DNA from: Bacteroidales bacterium
Lineage (GTDB): Bacteria; Bacteroidota; Bacteroidia; Bacteroidales; JAADGE01
NCBI GenBank assembly: GCA_021648725.1
Contig: JAKISF010000004.1
Span: 53,736 to 117,735, forward strand
Length of the DNA: 64,000 nucleotides
Reading direction: 5' to 3'
A model generated the notes under the pieces. The model was given only the letters and a program-made list of their open reading frames with translations, did not search any database and was not told the origin of the DNA. The first letter of the stretch is position 1. Every line of letters starts with the position of its first letter. The translations under genes and the position numbers were made by a program. Below, one piece after another: positions 1 through 8,372 of this stretch.

Positions 1-223
1 TTTAATAAGAGAAATTAATTATCCTGTAAAAAAACAAACAAGTAAGACAACAAAAACTAAATTACCCAAAGAATTTGTAAAATTTAAAGATGAACTTTCC
101 GATATTTTTAAAAGTAATGTAACAATAAAAAGAAATAATGCGGGAAGAGGAAGTATTAGCATACCGTTTACATCCGACGAAGCATTTAAAGAAATACAAA
201 AAATCATTTCTAATATTAAATAA
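1..223 (+). CDS. parB: ParB-family partition protein, C-terminal end (partial)
   Basis: This is the last 73 codons of a gene that begins before the window; the reading frame opens at base 2 and stops at 221-223. The tail has a basic linker, then a short domain in which a helix (KFKDELSDIF) is followed by two strands (VTIKRN, GSISIPF) and a closing helix (EIQKIISNI). This is the pattern of the ParB C-terminal dimerisation domain. ParB binds parS sites and works with ParA in chromosome segregation. A DUF5683 gene begins two bases after the stop, a neighbour pair common in Bacteroidota. The N-terminal nuclease-like and helix-turn-helix domains lie outside the window, so the call rests on the tail and context. 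Confidence 0.72.
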   Translation, partial: LIREINYPVKKQTSKTTKTKLPKEFVKFKDELSDIFKSNVTIKRNNAGRGSISIPFTSDEAFKEIQKIISNIK

Positions 224-225
224 TA

Positions 226-831
226 ATGGAAACTAAGTTTTTTTTCTTTCTTTTTTTATTTGCAAATTTCTTTATTCAAACTAATGCACAACAAGATACA
301 TCATTAATTGAACTCACAACCGACACAGTAGTTATTTCTGATATAATTAAACCCGAAAAAAAGCATAACCCGACAACAGCCATAATTTTTTCGGCAATAT
401 TACCGGGTGCAGGACAAGGATACAATAACCAATATTGGAAAATACCGCTTTTTTACAGTGCTTTAGGTACAACTGCTTTCTCATTCAATTATTTTAACAA
501 ACAATATCAGAAATACCTGGACGGATTAGTTGAACGCCAAAAACTAACAAACGGTGAGATTACTGAATCTGAATTAACAATTTTTACTCTTGAAATTGAT
601 GAAACAACAATAACCCAATACAAAGACAAATACAGAAGAAACAGAGACCTGTCAGCTTTAGTTTTTTTAGCCGTTTATGCTCTGAATATTATTGATGCAA
701 CCGTTTATGCACATCTTGCAGATTTTGACGTAAGTGATGATTTATCTTTAACAATACAACCGGAAGTTATTCCGTTATACACAATAAAAAATAAAAATAC
801 TGTCGGTTTAACTTTTAGATTAAGGTTTTAA
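226..831 (+). CDS. DUF5683 domain-containing protein
   Basis: This 201-residue exported or membrane-associated protein has no known biochemical role. An N-terminal signal peptide (about residues 1-21, ending in NAQ) is followed by a proline and charged stretch. The DUF5683 core then shows its usual signature, SAILPGAGQGYNN followed by WKIPLFYSALG. A second hydrophobic segment (LVFLAVYALNIIDATVYAHL) lies near residue 145-165. The C-terminus ends in an aromatic beta-strand-like GLTFRLRF, as many outer-membrane proteins do. The ATG lies two bases after the upstream parB stop, so the two are probably cotranscribed. Function unknown; the family call is firm. Confidence 0.8.
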   Translation: METKFFFFLFLFANFFIQTNAQQDTSLIELTTDTVVISDIIKPEKKHNPTTAIIFSAILPGAGQGYNNQYWKIPLFYSALGTTAFSFNYFNKQYQKYLDGLVERQKLTNGEITESELTIFTLEIDETTITQYKDKYRRNRDLSALVFLAVYALNIIDATVYAHLADFDVSDDLSLTIQPEVIPLYTIKNKNTVGLTFRLRF

Positions 832-850
832 CGTAAAATTGTAATATTAA

Positions 851-874
851 GAACATTATTTATGTTCCGGAACA
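851..874. repeat. Overlapping inverted repeats upstream of the lytic transglycosylase
   Basis: GAACAT at 851-856 pairs with ATGTTC at 862-867, and a perfect 12-base palindrome, TGTTCCGGAACA, spans 863-874. Both lie in the 87-base gap before the transglycosylase gene and just upstream of a promoter-like pair. They could be an operator or a weak terminator; there is no T-tract, which argues against the latter. Confidence 0.4.
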
Positions 875-877
875 AAC

Positions 878-907
878 TTTGCATTATTGATACAATATTT
901 ATATTCT
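878..907 (+). promoter_or_regulatory. Promoter-like element upstream of the lytic transglycosylase
   Basis: TTTG at 878-881 and TATATTCT at 900-907 are separated by 18 bases. This resembles the Bacteroidota -33/-7 promoter (TTTG, then TAnnTTTG), with two mismatches in the -7 box. The ATG follows at 919. Confidence 0.35.
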
Positions 908-918
908 AAAAAAAATAT

Positions 919-2499
919 ATGAAAACTTTATTTCTTTCAATACTTCTTTCAGTTCTTTTTATAGTTGCCGATGCACAAAAAAAAACCAATACAGAAGAAC
1001 CCGAAGATTTTGATGCACTTGCACAACAAACAGAATACCTTGATTTATTGGTCAATAACTGGTATGTTAAAAGAAGTCAAAATAATAATGACAACACTAC
1101 CGTAAAAACCAACCCTGCATTTATTACTGAAGAAACAGCAGATTCGGTTTATATTAAAAGACTTTTCAACTTACCGACTTTGATTCCTATTGCATATAAC
1201 GATAAAGTTAAAAGGTGGATTGAATTTTACACAAAAAATACATCTTTCAGAAGAAATCTTTTAGGAATGACAGAATACTACTTACCGTTTTTTGAACAAG
1301 TTTTTGATAAATACGACCTTCCGCTTGAATTAAAATACATGTCAATTATCGAATCAGGATTAAACCCCAGAGCAAGATCTCGTTCCGGAGCTGTCGGGCT
1401 GTGGCAATTTATGTACCCGACCGGAAAAATGTACGGCTTAGAAATTAATTCTTATGTTGACGAAAGAATGGATATTTTAAAATCAACCGATGCAGCCGCA
1501 AGATACCTCAGAGATATGTATAAAATTTTCGGAGATTGGACACTTTCAATTGCTGCATATAACAGCGGAGCAGGAAATGTAAAAAAAGCAATAAGACGTT
1601 CGGGCGGAAAAACTAACTTCTGGGAAATATATCCTTATCTTCCTAAAGAAACAAGAGGCTATATACCTGCCTATATTGCAGCACTTTACACAACAAATTA
1701 TTATGCAGAACACAACATCGTACCGAAAAAAATTGACATGACAATTGTTACAGATACAGTAATGATTAATAAAAAATTGCATCTTAAACAAGTTTCCGAG
1801 TTTCTGAAAATAGATTTTGATGAATTAACTTTATTGAATCCTCAATATAAAAAACAAATTATTCCGGGACATTACAAAGCATATCCCTTAAGACTTCCTT
1901 TTGATAAAGTAAGTGATTTTTTAACTTCGGAAGACGAAATATACAAATATAAAGACAGTTTATACTTAACAGATCAAGTTACTATTATTGAACCGTCAAA
2001 AGATGACAGACCGTATAAAAATTACAGTTATAATTACACACCGCCGAGCAAAAAAGGAAAGAAAAAACTATTTTATACCATAAAAGCAGGCGATACATAC
2101 AGTAATATTGCCGAATGGTATGATGTTTCAAGCAGAGATTTACAATATTGGAACGGTATTAAAAGCAATAAACTCCAAATAGGACAAAAAATTGAAGTTT
2201 GGGTAAATGCAAGTAAATTTTCACATTATCAGAAAGTAAATTCAATGTCCAGGAAGAAAAAGGATGAAACTAATATCCCGTCTAACAGCAATAGCAATTC
2301 AAAAGTTAAAAAAACATTCACTAAGCCGGATAAAAGCAAACATATCACATACAAAATTAAATCAGGCGATAACCTTTGGACAATTGCAAAAAAATATCCG
2401 GGAGTATCTGCCGATAATATTAAAAAAATTAACGGTTTTACTGATGGTGATTTACGCTCATTAAAAATCGGTCAAGAAATTATTATCAAAAACAAATAA
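919..2499 (+). CDS. LysM-containing lytic transglycosylase (MltD-like)
   Basis: This 526-residue periplasmic or outer-membrane peptidoglycan lytic transglycosylase cleaves the MurNAc-GlcNAc bond with formation of 1,6-anhydroMurNAc. A signal peptide covers about residues 1-19 (ending in ADAQ). The SLT domain carries the catalytic glutamate in MSIIESGLNP (Glu145), followed by GAVGLWQFM and AAYNSGAGN, the standard family 1 blocks. Two LysM peptidoglycan-binding repeats lie near residues 385-430 and 475-525 (KAGDTYSNIA and KSGDNLWTIAKKY). The architecture matches MltD. It sits just upstream of an SGNH/SGNH/MBOAT cassette; O-acetylation of peptidoglycan is known to block lytic transglycosylases, so a functional link is plausible but inferred. 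Confidence 0.9.
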   Translation: MKTLFLSILLSVLFIVADAQKKTNTEEPEDFDALAQQTEYLDLLVNNWYVKRSQNNNDNTTVKTNPAFITEETADSVYIKRLFNLPTLIPIAYNDKVKRWIEFYTKNTSFRRNLLGMTEYYLPFFEQVFDKYDLPLELKYMSIIESGLNPRARSRSGAVGLWQFMYPTGKMYGLEINSYVDERMDILKSTDAAARYLRDMYKIFGDWTLSIAAYNSGAGNVKKAIRRSGGKTNFWEIYPYLPKETRGYIPAYIAALYTTNYYAEHNIVPKKIDMTIVTDTVMINKKLHLKQVSEFLKIDFDELTLLNPQYKKQIIPGHYKAYPLRLPFDKVSDFLTSEDEIYKYKDSLYLTDQVTIIEPSKDDRPYKNYSYNYTPPSKKGKKKLFYTIKAGDTYSNIAEWYDVSSRDLQYWNGIKSNKLQIGQKIEVWVNASKFSHYQKVNSMSRKKKDETNIPSNSNSNSKVKKTFTKPDKSKHITYKIKSGDNLWTIAKKYPGVSADNIKKINGFTDGDLRSLKIGQEIIIKNK

Positions 2500-2517
2500 A
2501 ATCTTCTCAATAAAATT

Positions 2518-2542
2518 GGCAGTAAAAAGTTTTTTTGCTGCC
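2518..2542 (+). other. Intergenic hairpin between transglycosylase and SGNH gene
   Basis: An 11-base-pair stem (arms GGCAGTAAAAA and TTTTTGCTGCC, one G-T pair) with a 3-base loop fills the 51-base gap. No T-run follows it, so it is more likely an mRNA processing or stability element, or a weak attenuator, than a terminator. Confidence 0.45.
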
Positions 2543-2550
2543 GGTTTCTT

Positions 2551-4080
2551 ATGAATCTAAGCACAATGAATCCTAAAAAGATATTAATATTTATAACATC
2601 AATATTTTTTATCCTTTTGTTATTAACAATAATTATTCCTGCCGACGGAATTAAAATAACCGATAATTTTACCGTTAAATTTATTTCTTTTGAAGAACTC
2701 ATTAACCCTTCTTCGCAAGAAAAAGTTGATATAAGTGATATTTTAGATGTTACAAATATTGATGACGAAGTTGACAGCTCAGCATTTGAAATTATTGAAG
2801 AAAATAAATACGATTCCGTAATGGTTGATTCTCATTACGTGTATTATGAGCCTGTTCCTATTCGTATAGATTCGGTTGTGAGGTATATAGAATTTCCGGA
2901 TGCAACACATTCAAGTCTTAATCGTTTTTTTGAGATTCTTGCAAACGTAAAAAATGAAAACAAAATTGTAAGAATAATGCACTATGGTGACTCTCAGATA
3001 GAAACAGACAGGATTACAGATTATTTCAGATATAAATTACAAACACAATTCGGAGGTTTCGGTGCAGGTTTTGTCCCTGCCGTTAAAGCTTATGATTTTA
3101 AATCACCCATGATTCACAGCAAAAGCGGAGATTGGAAAAGATACACAGTTTACGGAAGAAAAGACACAACCGTAAAACACAGAAAATACGGTATGCTGGG
3201 AAATTTTGCTCGATTTACTCCGATTCTCGCAGATATACCGGATACAATTGTTAAAAACGAAAAGCTTGCCGCCAAAATAATACAACATGCAGAACTGACA
3301 ATTTCGCAATCACCGTATTCTTTTAAACCCACAAAAAAATATCAACGATGCAAAATGTTCTACGGTAATAATAAATCTCCTTTTACCGTAAAAGTTTTTG
3401 CCGATGAACAGCAAATTGCCGAAGATGTATTAGATTCCACAAGCGACTATTCTGTTAAAACTTGGACATTTGAAACTGCACCCGAAAATTTAAAATTTGA
3501 ATTTGATGCCGAAGACAGCCCCGATATTTACGGTTTTTCTTTAGAAGGATATTCAGGAATAAATGTTGATAACATCGGTATGCGAGGTTCGGGAGGATTG
3601 TTTTTTACACGAATGGATTTGAATATGCTGAGCCGAATGTATTCACAACTTAATACTAAACTTCTAATTTTACAATTCGGAGGAAACATAGTACCCGGAC
3701 AAAGAGAAAAATACGGTTGGTACAGAAAAAGTTTTTCTCGCCAGTTACGAACAATTAAAAACATTGCTCCCGATATGACAATTCTTGTAATCGGTCTTGC
3801 CGATATGTCAAAAAAAGAAGACGATATTTATGTTACATACCCGAATATTCCTCTCATCAGAGATGCTTTAAAACAAGCAAGTTTTGAAAACAACTGTGCC
3901 TATTGGGATATGTATGAAGCAATGGGAGGAGAAAACTCAATGCCTTCATGGGTTTTTCACGACCCGCCTTTGGGAGAAAAAGATTTTATACATTTCACTC
4001 CGCAAGGTGCCCGTTATATTGCTAAAATGTTCTATAATGCATTTATGTATGAATATAACCGATATTTGAGAAAGAGGTAA
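2551..4080 (+). CDS. Membrane-anchored SGNH/GDSL hydrolase-like protein, first copy
   Basis: This 509-residue protein has one N-terminal membrane segment (about residues 10-33) and a large periplasmic part. SGNH blocks are visible: the nucleophile block HYGDSQIETDRIT (Ser148), a glycine/asparagine block QFGGNIV, and the C-terminal DFIHFTPQGARY (Asp478, His481). Such proteins act as esterases or as acetyl transferases partnered with an MBOAT protein, as PatB and AlgJ/X do. The next gene is a second, shorter SGNH protein and the third is the MBOAT. An alternative start at the internal Met 15 bases downstream is possible. The substrate is not deducible: peptidoglycan is favoured by the upstream transglycosylase, an exopolysaccharide is the alternative. 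Confidence 0.75.
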   Translation: MNLSTMNPKKILIFITSIFFILLLLTIIIPADGIKITDNFTVKFISFEELINPSSQEKVDISDILDVTNIDDEVDSSAFEIIEENKYDSVMVDSHYVYYEPVPIRIDSVVRYIEFPDATHSSLNRFFEILANVKNENKIVRIMHYGDSQIETDRITDYFRYKLQTQFGGFGAGFVPAVKAYDFKSPMIHSKSGDWKRYTVYGRKDTTVKHRKYGMLGNFARFTPILADIPDTIVKNEKLAAKIIQHAELTISQSPYSFKPTKKYQRCKMFYGNNKSPFTVKVFADEQQIAEDVLDSTSDYSVKTWTFETAPENLKFEFDAEDSPDIYGFSLEGYSGINVDNIGMRGSGGLFFTRMDLNMLSRMYSQLNTKLLILQFGGNIVPGQREKYGWYRKSFSRQLRTIKNIAPDMTILVIGLADMSKKEDDIYVTYPNIPLIRDALKQASFENNCAYWDMYEAMGGENSMPSWVFHDPPLGEKDFIHFTPQGARYIAKMFYNAFMYEYNRYLRKR

Positions 4081-4102
4081 TTAAGAAGAAGCCTGTAAAA
4101 TA

Positions 4103-5335
4103 ATGAGAATTAAAACTGCCATATTGTTATATTTTATCTTTGGATTTATATTTTCTGTAAATGCCCAAGATTATTCTTATAAAAGTTACAACTTTATAAG
4201 ATACGACAAAAATAAAATTGATTTCCCGGGCGACAGCTCTCAATTTGGAAACTTATTCTCAAAACTTGATAAAGTTATTAAAACAGGAGAAGGAAAAATT
4301 AATGTAATTCACATAGGAGGTTCACATATTCAAGCCGGAAGATACACAGAAGTTGTACGAAAGAAAATGCAAACATTTTTTCCGGGATTAAACGGCGGAA
4401 GAGGCTTATTATTTCCTTTCAGAATGGCAAAAACAAACGGACCGAAAAACTATTCAATATCATACACCGGCAATTGGGAAACATGCAGAAATGTAGAAAA
4501 AAAACAATGCAATTTAGGCATTACCGGAATATCAGCCTCAACAACCGAAAAAAATACAAGTATTTCAATTAAGTTTAAAGAAGATTATATTCATTATGAT
4601 TTTAATAAAATTATTGTTTTTAATAAAATAAACGAAGCAACTTATAAAATTGAACCTGTTGAAATAAATTGTTTATATGAAATTAACGAATTTCCTGAAA
4701 AAGGATATACCGAAATAATTACCGAAGATTATTTACAAACAATTAAACTGAAATTTGTTCAAACAGATACGATTCAAAATAATTTTACATTATACGGTAT
4801 TTATTTAGAAAATGATAATCCCGGGGTTGTATATAACGATGTCGGAATTAACGGAGCAAGCGTACCTTCCTTTTTAAAATGTAACTTACTGGAACAGCAA
4901 ACAGAAGTTCTTAAACCCGATTTAGTTATTCTGTCACTCGGAACAAACGACACATATACTACAAATTTCCGCCCCGATTATTATAAAAATAATTACATGC
5001 AACTTATTAAAAGCATTAAAAAAGCCTCTCCTGAAACTGCAATTTTATTTACAGTGCCAAACGACAGCTATTATCGAAGAAAGAACCCTAACGAAAATAC
5101 GGCAAAAGCCGAAGATGTTATGTATAAACTTGCCGAAGAACTCGGTTGCGGAGTTTGGGATTTCTATAAAATCATGGGAGGTTATAACTCAGCTTTTCTT
5201 TGGCATAAAGAAAAACTTATGCAAAATGATTTAATTCATTTCACAAAAAAAGGTTATCAAATTAAAGGCGATTTGCTTTTTAGTGCAATTTTGAAAGCTT
5301 ACGGTAATCACATTGATTATATTAATAAATTATAG
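4103..5335 (+). CDS. Secreted SGNH/GDSL hydrolase-like protein, second copy
   Basis: This 410-residue protein has a signal peptide (about residues 1-21, ending in VNAQ) and is presumably periplasmic. The nucleophile block reads HIGGSHIQAGRYTE (Ser74), with Gly in place of the usual Asp before Ser. Block III is ILSLGTNDTY, and the C-terminal catalytic block is DLIHFTKKGY (Asp376, His379). It shares layout with the preceding gene and lies 22 bases after it, so they look like a duplicated pair now specialised. It probably works with the MBOAT protein encoded 25 bases downstream in O-acyl transfer to a cell-surface glycan. Whether it transfers or removes acyl groups cannot be told from sequence. 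Confidence 0.75.
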   Translation: MRIKTAILLYFIFGFIFSVNAQDYSYKSYNFIRYDKNKIDFPGDSSQFGNLFSKLDKVIKTGEGKINVIHIGGSHIQAGRYTEVVRKKMQTFFPGLNGGRGLLFPFRMAKTNGPKNYSISYTGNWETCRNVEKKQCNLGITGISASTTEKNTSISIKFKEDYIHYDFNKIIVFNKINEATYKIEPVEINCLYEINEFPEKGYTEIITEDYLQTIKLKFVQTDTIQNNFTLYGIYLENDNPGVVYNDVGINGASVPSFLKCNLLEQQTEVLKPDLVILSLGTNDTYTTNFRPDYYKNNYMQLIKSIKKASPETAILFTVPNDSYYRRKNPNENTAKAEDVMYKLAEELGCGVWDFYKIMGGYNSAFLWHKEKLMQNDLIHFTKKGYQIKGDLLFSAILKAYGNHIDYINKL

Positions 5336-5339
5336 TTTT

Positions 5340-5347
5340 TATATTTG
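5340..5347 (+). promoter_or_regulatory. -7 promoter element before the MBOAT gene
   Basis: TATATTTG is an exact match to the Bacteroidota -7 consensus TAnnTTTG and lies 13 bases before the MBOAT ATG. It would allow transcription of the MBOAT gene independent of the two SGNH genes. No well-spaced -33 TTG is evident (the nearest, 5313-5315, is 24 bases away). Confidence 0.5.
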
Positions 5348-5360
5348 CAGCCGTTAATTT

Positions 5361-6878
5361 ATGGATGACTTTTTAAGAAATATTTTCCTCTTTAATAAAG
5401 ATGCTCCTTTAATCTTTACACGCTTCTATTTTTGGGCATTTTTTGCTGTTGTATTGGCATTATATTCTATTGTTTATAAGAAAGAAAAGCCTCGAAATGC
5501 TTATTTATTTCTTGTAAGTTTATTTTTCTATTACAAAACAAGCGGAATATTTTTTCTTTTATTAATATTTTCAACAATTGTCGATTTTTTTATAGGAAAA
5601 GCTATTTACAAATCAGATGTTAAGCTGAGGAGAAAACTTTTGGTTGCTTTAAGCGTAACGGTAAACCTTTCTGTTCTAGTTTATTATAAATATTCAGGTT
5701 TCTTTACGGAAAGCATTAATTACCTTTTCGGAATGCAGCTTGAACCGGTTGATTTGCTGGCAAAATGGACAAATCAATTTGCCGGAACACATTTTACGAT
5801 TGATAAAATTATTCTTCCGGTAGGTATATCATTCTTTACATTTCAAACCATAAGTTACTCGATTGATATTTACCGAAAAAAACTAAAACCGGTTAACAGC
5901 ATAATAGATTTCGGATTTTATGTTTCATTTTTCCCGCAATTAGTTGCGGGCCCAATTGTAAGAGCAGCTGAATTTATTCCGCAATTGTATAAAAAATACA
6001 GCATTACAAAAGCCGAATTCGGAATTGCAATTTTTATGATTTTAAACGGCTTACTGAAAAAACTTGTAGTTGCCGATTATATTGCCGTAAATTTTGTTGA
6101 CCGTGTTTTCAGCAACCCTACAACATACGGAGGTTTTGAAAATCTTATGGCACTTTACGGATATTCTTTGCAAGTTTATGCCGATTTTTCCGGTTATACC
6201 GATGTTGCAATCGGTGTTGCTCTGCTGATGGGATTTCGCTTACCCGTTAACTTTAATTCGCCCTACAAAGCTTTGCATACAGGCGAATTTTGGAAACGTT
6301 GGCATATTTCATTATCAACTTGGCTCAAAGATTATTTATACATTCCGCTGGGAGGTAACCGCAGAGGTAAAGTAAGAACAAATTTTAATTTAATGCTGAC
6401 TATGTTGCTCGGAGGATTGTGGCACGGAGCAAGTTGGCAATTTGTTATTTGGGGCGGTTTAAACGGAATTGGGCTGGTTGTTTATAAATATTGGAGACAA
6501 ATAAGTCCGTTTAAAGACAGCAAAACTTGGGCAGTACGATTTTATGCCATATTTTTAACCTTTAATTTTATAACGGTAACACGTATTTGGTTCAGAGCCG
6601 AAACTATGCAAGCTGCAAACAGCATTATGCACCAAATTACAACTGCATTTAAATTTTCGCAAATAGGAGAAGTTATTATTGCATATAAAAATATTTTTGG
6701 AGTAATGCTTGTTGCAATGATTATTCACTGGTTGCCGGTTAAAGTAAAAAACGTTTATAAAAACATTTTTATAAATTCGCCGCAATGGGCAAAAGCAACC
6801 GTTGTTGTTTTAGCGGTATTACTAATTTGGCAAGCTCGAACTGCTGATTTACAGCCCTTTATATATTTTCAATTTTAA
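5361..6878 (+). CDS. MBOAT family O-acyltransferase (AlgI/DltB/PatA-like)
   Basis: This 505-residue polytopic inner-membrane protein is expected to move acyl (usually acetyl) groups from a cytoplasmic donor across the membrane to periplasmic partners. The MBOAT core is clear: GISFFTFQTISYSIDIYR, FVSFFPQLVAGPI, QVYADFSGYTDVAIG, FWKRWHISLSTWLKDYLYIPLGG, and the catalytic-histidine block GGLWHGASW (His355). Length matches AlgI-type members. It follows two SGNH proteins, the usual periplasmic partners, forming a three-gene O-acylation cassette. The acceptor may be peptidoglycan or another surface polymer. The family assignment is secure; the acceptor is not. Confidence 0.9.
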   Translation: MDDFLRNIFLFNKDAPLIFTRFYFWAFFAVVLALYSIVYKKEKPRNAYLFLVSLFFYYKTSGIFFLLLIFSTIVDFFIGKAIYKSDVKLRRKLLVALSVTVNLSVLVYYKYSGFFTESINYLFGMQLEPVDLLAKWTNQFAGTHFTIDKIILPVGISFFTFQTISYSIDIYRKKLKPVNSIIDFGFYVSFFPQLVAGPIVRAAEFIPQLYKKYSITKAEFGIAIFMILNGLLKKLVVADYIAVNFVDRVFSNPTTYGGFENLMALYGYSLQVYADFSGYTDVAIGVALLMGFRLPVNFNSPYKALHTGEFWKRWHISLSTWLKDYLYIPLGGNRRGKVRTNFNLMLTMLLGGLWHGASWQFVIWGGLNGIGLVVYKYWRQISPFKDSKTWAVRFYAIFLTFNFITVTRIWFRAETMQAANSIMHQITTAFKFSQIGEVIIAYKNIFGVMLVAMIIHWLPVKVKNVYKNIFINSPQWAKATVVVLAVLLIWQARTADLQPFIYFQF

Positions 6879-6888
6879 ATGATTTAAG

Positions 6889-7503
6889 ATGCCTTCTGAC
6901 GAAAATAACAACTTACCCGACAAACTTATTTACACAAAAGAAGTTATTGAATTTGTTACCGTTGCAAATGAATATTGTTTGCTTATTGAAAGTTTAAACG
7001 TTCTTACACGAGAACAGTTTATTGAACAAGCATATAAATTATTGACTTTACTTCATTTAAAAGCTGTTATTTTACCAAAACCGAAAAACATAATAAATGC
7101 CGAAACTGAAACCTTTATAACGGAAGCCGATTGGCATTTTATTGATACCGGAATTTCGACAAAACTCGGCAGCCTTGAAACATTTAATGATTTAATTGAA
7201 CCTGCAACACCCGATAGTCCGGTAAATATAAGTTTATCGGAATGTTTAACGGATACTTACCAAGATTTAAAAGATTTTACGCAATTATACCAATTCGGAA
7301 ACGAAGAAGCAATAACTGAAGGGCTTTGGGAATGTAAAAATAATTTTGAGCAAATATGGGGTTCTCGAATTATTATTGTTCTGAAAGAATTTCATAATTT
7401 ATTATACGGGAACATTGATTTAGCAACCGAAGAAAATAAAGATAAAACTGAAATTCAAAAAGGCGATTCAAAAAATTGGCTTGATGAGATTTTTGAAAAT
7501 TAA
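6889..7503 (+). CDS. DUF5063 domain-containing protein
   Basis: This 204-residue soluble, acidic, mostly helical cytoplasmic protein has no signal peptide. The N-terminal segment (KEVIEFVTVANEYCLLIE, then QAYKLLTLLHLKAVILP) matches the DUF5063 pattern common in Bacteroidota. The family has no assigned biochemical activity. It begins 10 bases after the MBOAT stop and is probably cotranscribed with it, although the two need not share a function. It ends facing the minus-strand FGE-like gene with about 25 bases between stops. Confidence 0.75.
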   Translation: MPSDENNNLPDKLIYTKEVIEFVTVANEYCLLIESLNVLTREQFIEQAYKLLTLLHLKAVILPKPKNIINAETETFITEADWHFIDTGISTKLGSLETFNDLIEPATPDSPVNISLSECLTDTYQDLKDFTQLYQFGNEEAITEGLWECKNNFEQIWGSRIIIVLKEFHNLLYGNIDLATEENKDKTEIQKGDSKNWLDEIFEN

Positions 7504-7527
7504 ATTTTTTGTTCCTTCTTGTTTCCG

Positions 7528-8346
7528 TTAGTCTGTTTTAGTTCTTACAACCCTGAAACCGACATACAAATTCTTTTTATCTTCTTCCAAAAATGAGCGT
7601 CTCGTAATTTCAATATGTATCATTTTATCTCTTCTGGAACCGCCTCTGAAAACACGCTTAGAACCCACATCAAGTCCTTTGGGATTTATTGAATCAGATT
7701 TTGCATAATAATTCTCACCGTAATAATCCCAACACCATTCTGCAATATTCCCGGTCATATCATATAAACCGAGTTCGTTAGGCAGCAGTTCCCCTGATTT
7801 ATGCTCAAGCCCTTTATAAGTATCACTGAACCAGGCAACTAAAAAAGGGCTATTACTTCCGCTGAATCTGTAATCTTTTGAGCGATGCCCGCCTTTTGCG
7901 GCATACTCCCACTCAGCTTCTGTAGGTAATCTGTAACCGTTCGAATTAAAATTACAAGTTACCTTAAAAATACCTTCTTTTTTGTTTCTTTCAATATCGT
8001 AGGCTTTATCGAAACCGTCTCTTCTGCTCAACCAATTACACATCATTACAGCTCTTTGCCAAGTTATATTTGATGCAGGAAATTCAGTCATTCCGTATGG
8101 TTCACTGTATCCTGCAACATTGCAAAAAGCAGAATAATCATCGTAACCTATTTCATATTGAGAAATATAAAAGTCACTTAAGGTAACTTCATGCTTTGGG
8201 CTTTCGTCTTTAAACAAATCATTATCGGAACCCATTTCAAAAGTTCCGCCTTTTACGGAAACCATTTTTATTTCCTTTTGAGAAAAACTTATACCTGTAA
8301 TCAGTATTGAAATAATAATTAATCCTGTTCTAAAAAGCTTATTCAT
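7528..8346 (-). CDS. Secreted formylglycine-generating-enzyme-like (SUMF1/EgtB/PvdO) protein
   Basis: This 272-residue protein has a signal peptide ending in ISFSQ (about residue 22), so it acts outside the cytoplasm. The fold markers are present: VKGGTFEMGSDND at the start of the domain, NWLSRRDG, YRLPTEAEWEYAAKGG, GLYDMTGNIAEWCWDYYG, KRVFRGGSRRD and a closing VGFRVVRT. The pair of cysteines used by true formylglycine-generating enzymes is not evident at the C-terminus, so sulfatase activation is unlikely. Secreted members near T9SS genes may be structural, as GldJ and GldK are. It lies downstream of porU and the GNAT-like gene on the same strand, 26 bases after the latter, and may be part of that transcript. 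Confidence 0.8.
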   Translation of the reverse strand: MNKLFRTGLIIISILITGISFSQKEIKMVSVKGGTFEMGSDNDLFKDESPKHEVTLSDFYISQYEIGYDDYSAFCNVAGYSEPYGMTEFPASNITWQRAVMMCNWLSRRDGFDKAYDIERNKKEGIFKVTCNFNSNGYRLPTEAEWEYAAKGGHRSKDYRFSGSNSPFLVAWFSDTYKGLEHKSGELLPNELGLYDMTGNIAEWCWDYYGENYYAKSDSINPKGLDVGSKRVFRGGSRRDKMIHIEITRRSFLEEDKKNLYVGFRVVRTKTD

Positions 8347-8372
8347 GTTATGATTCTGTCAATTTTATGTAA

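Noticed and set aside
7528..8346. True formylglycine-generating enzyme for sulfatase activation
   Set aside because: The C-terminal cysteine pair of catalytic FGE is not evident and the protein has a signal peptide; no sulfatase gene is in the window.
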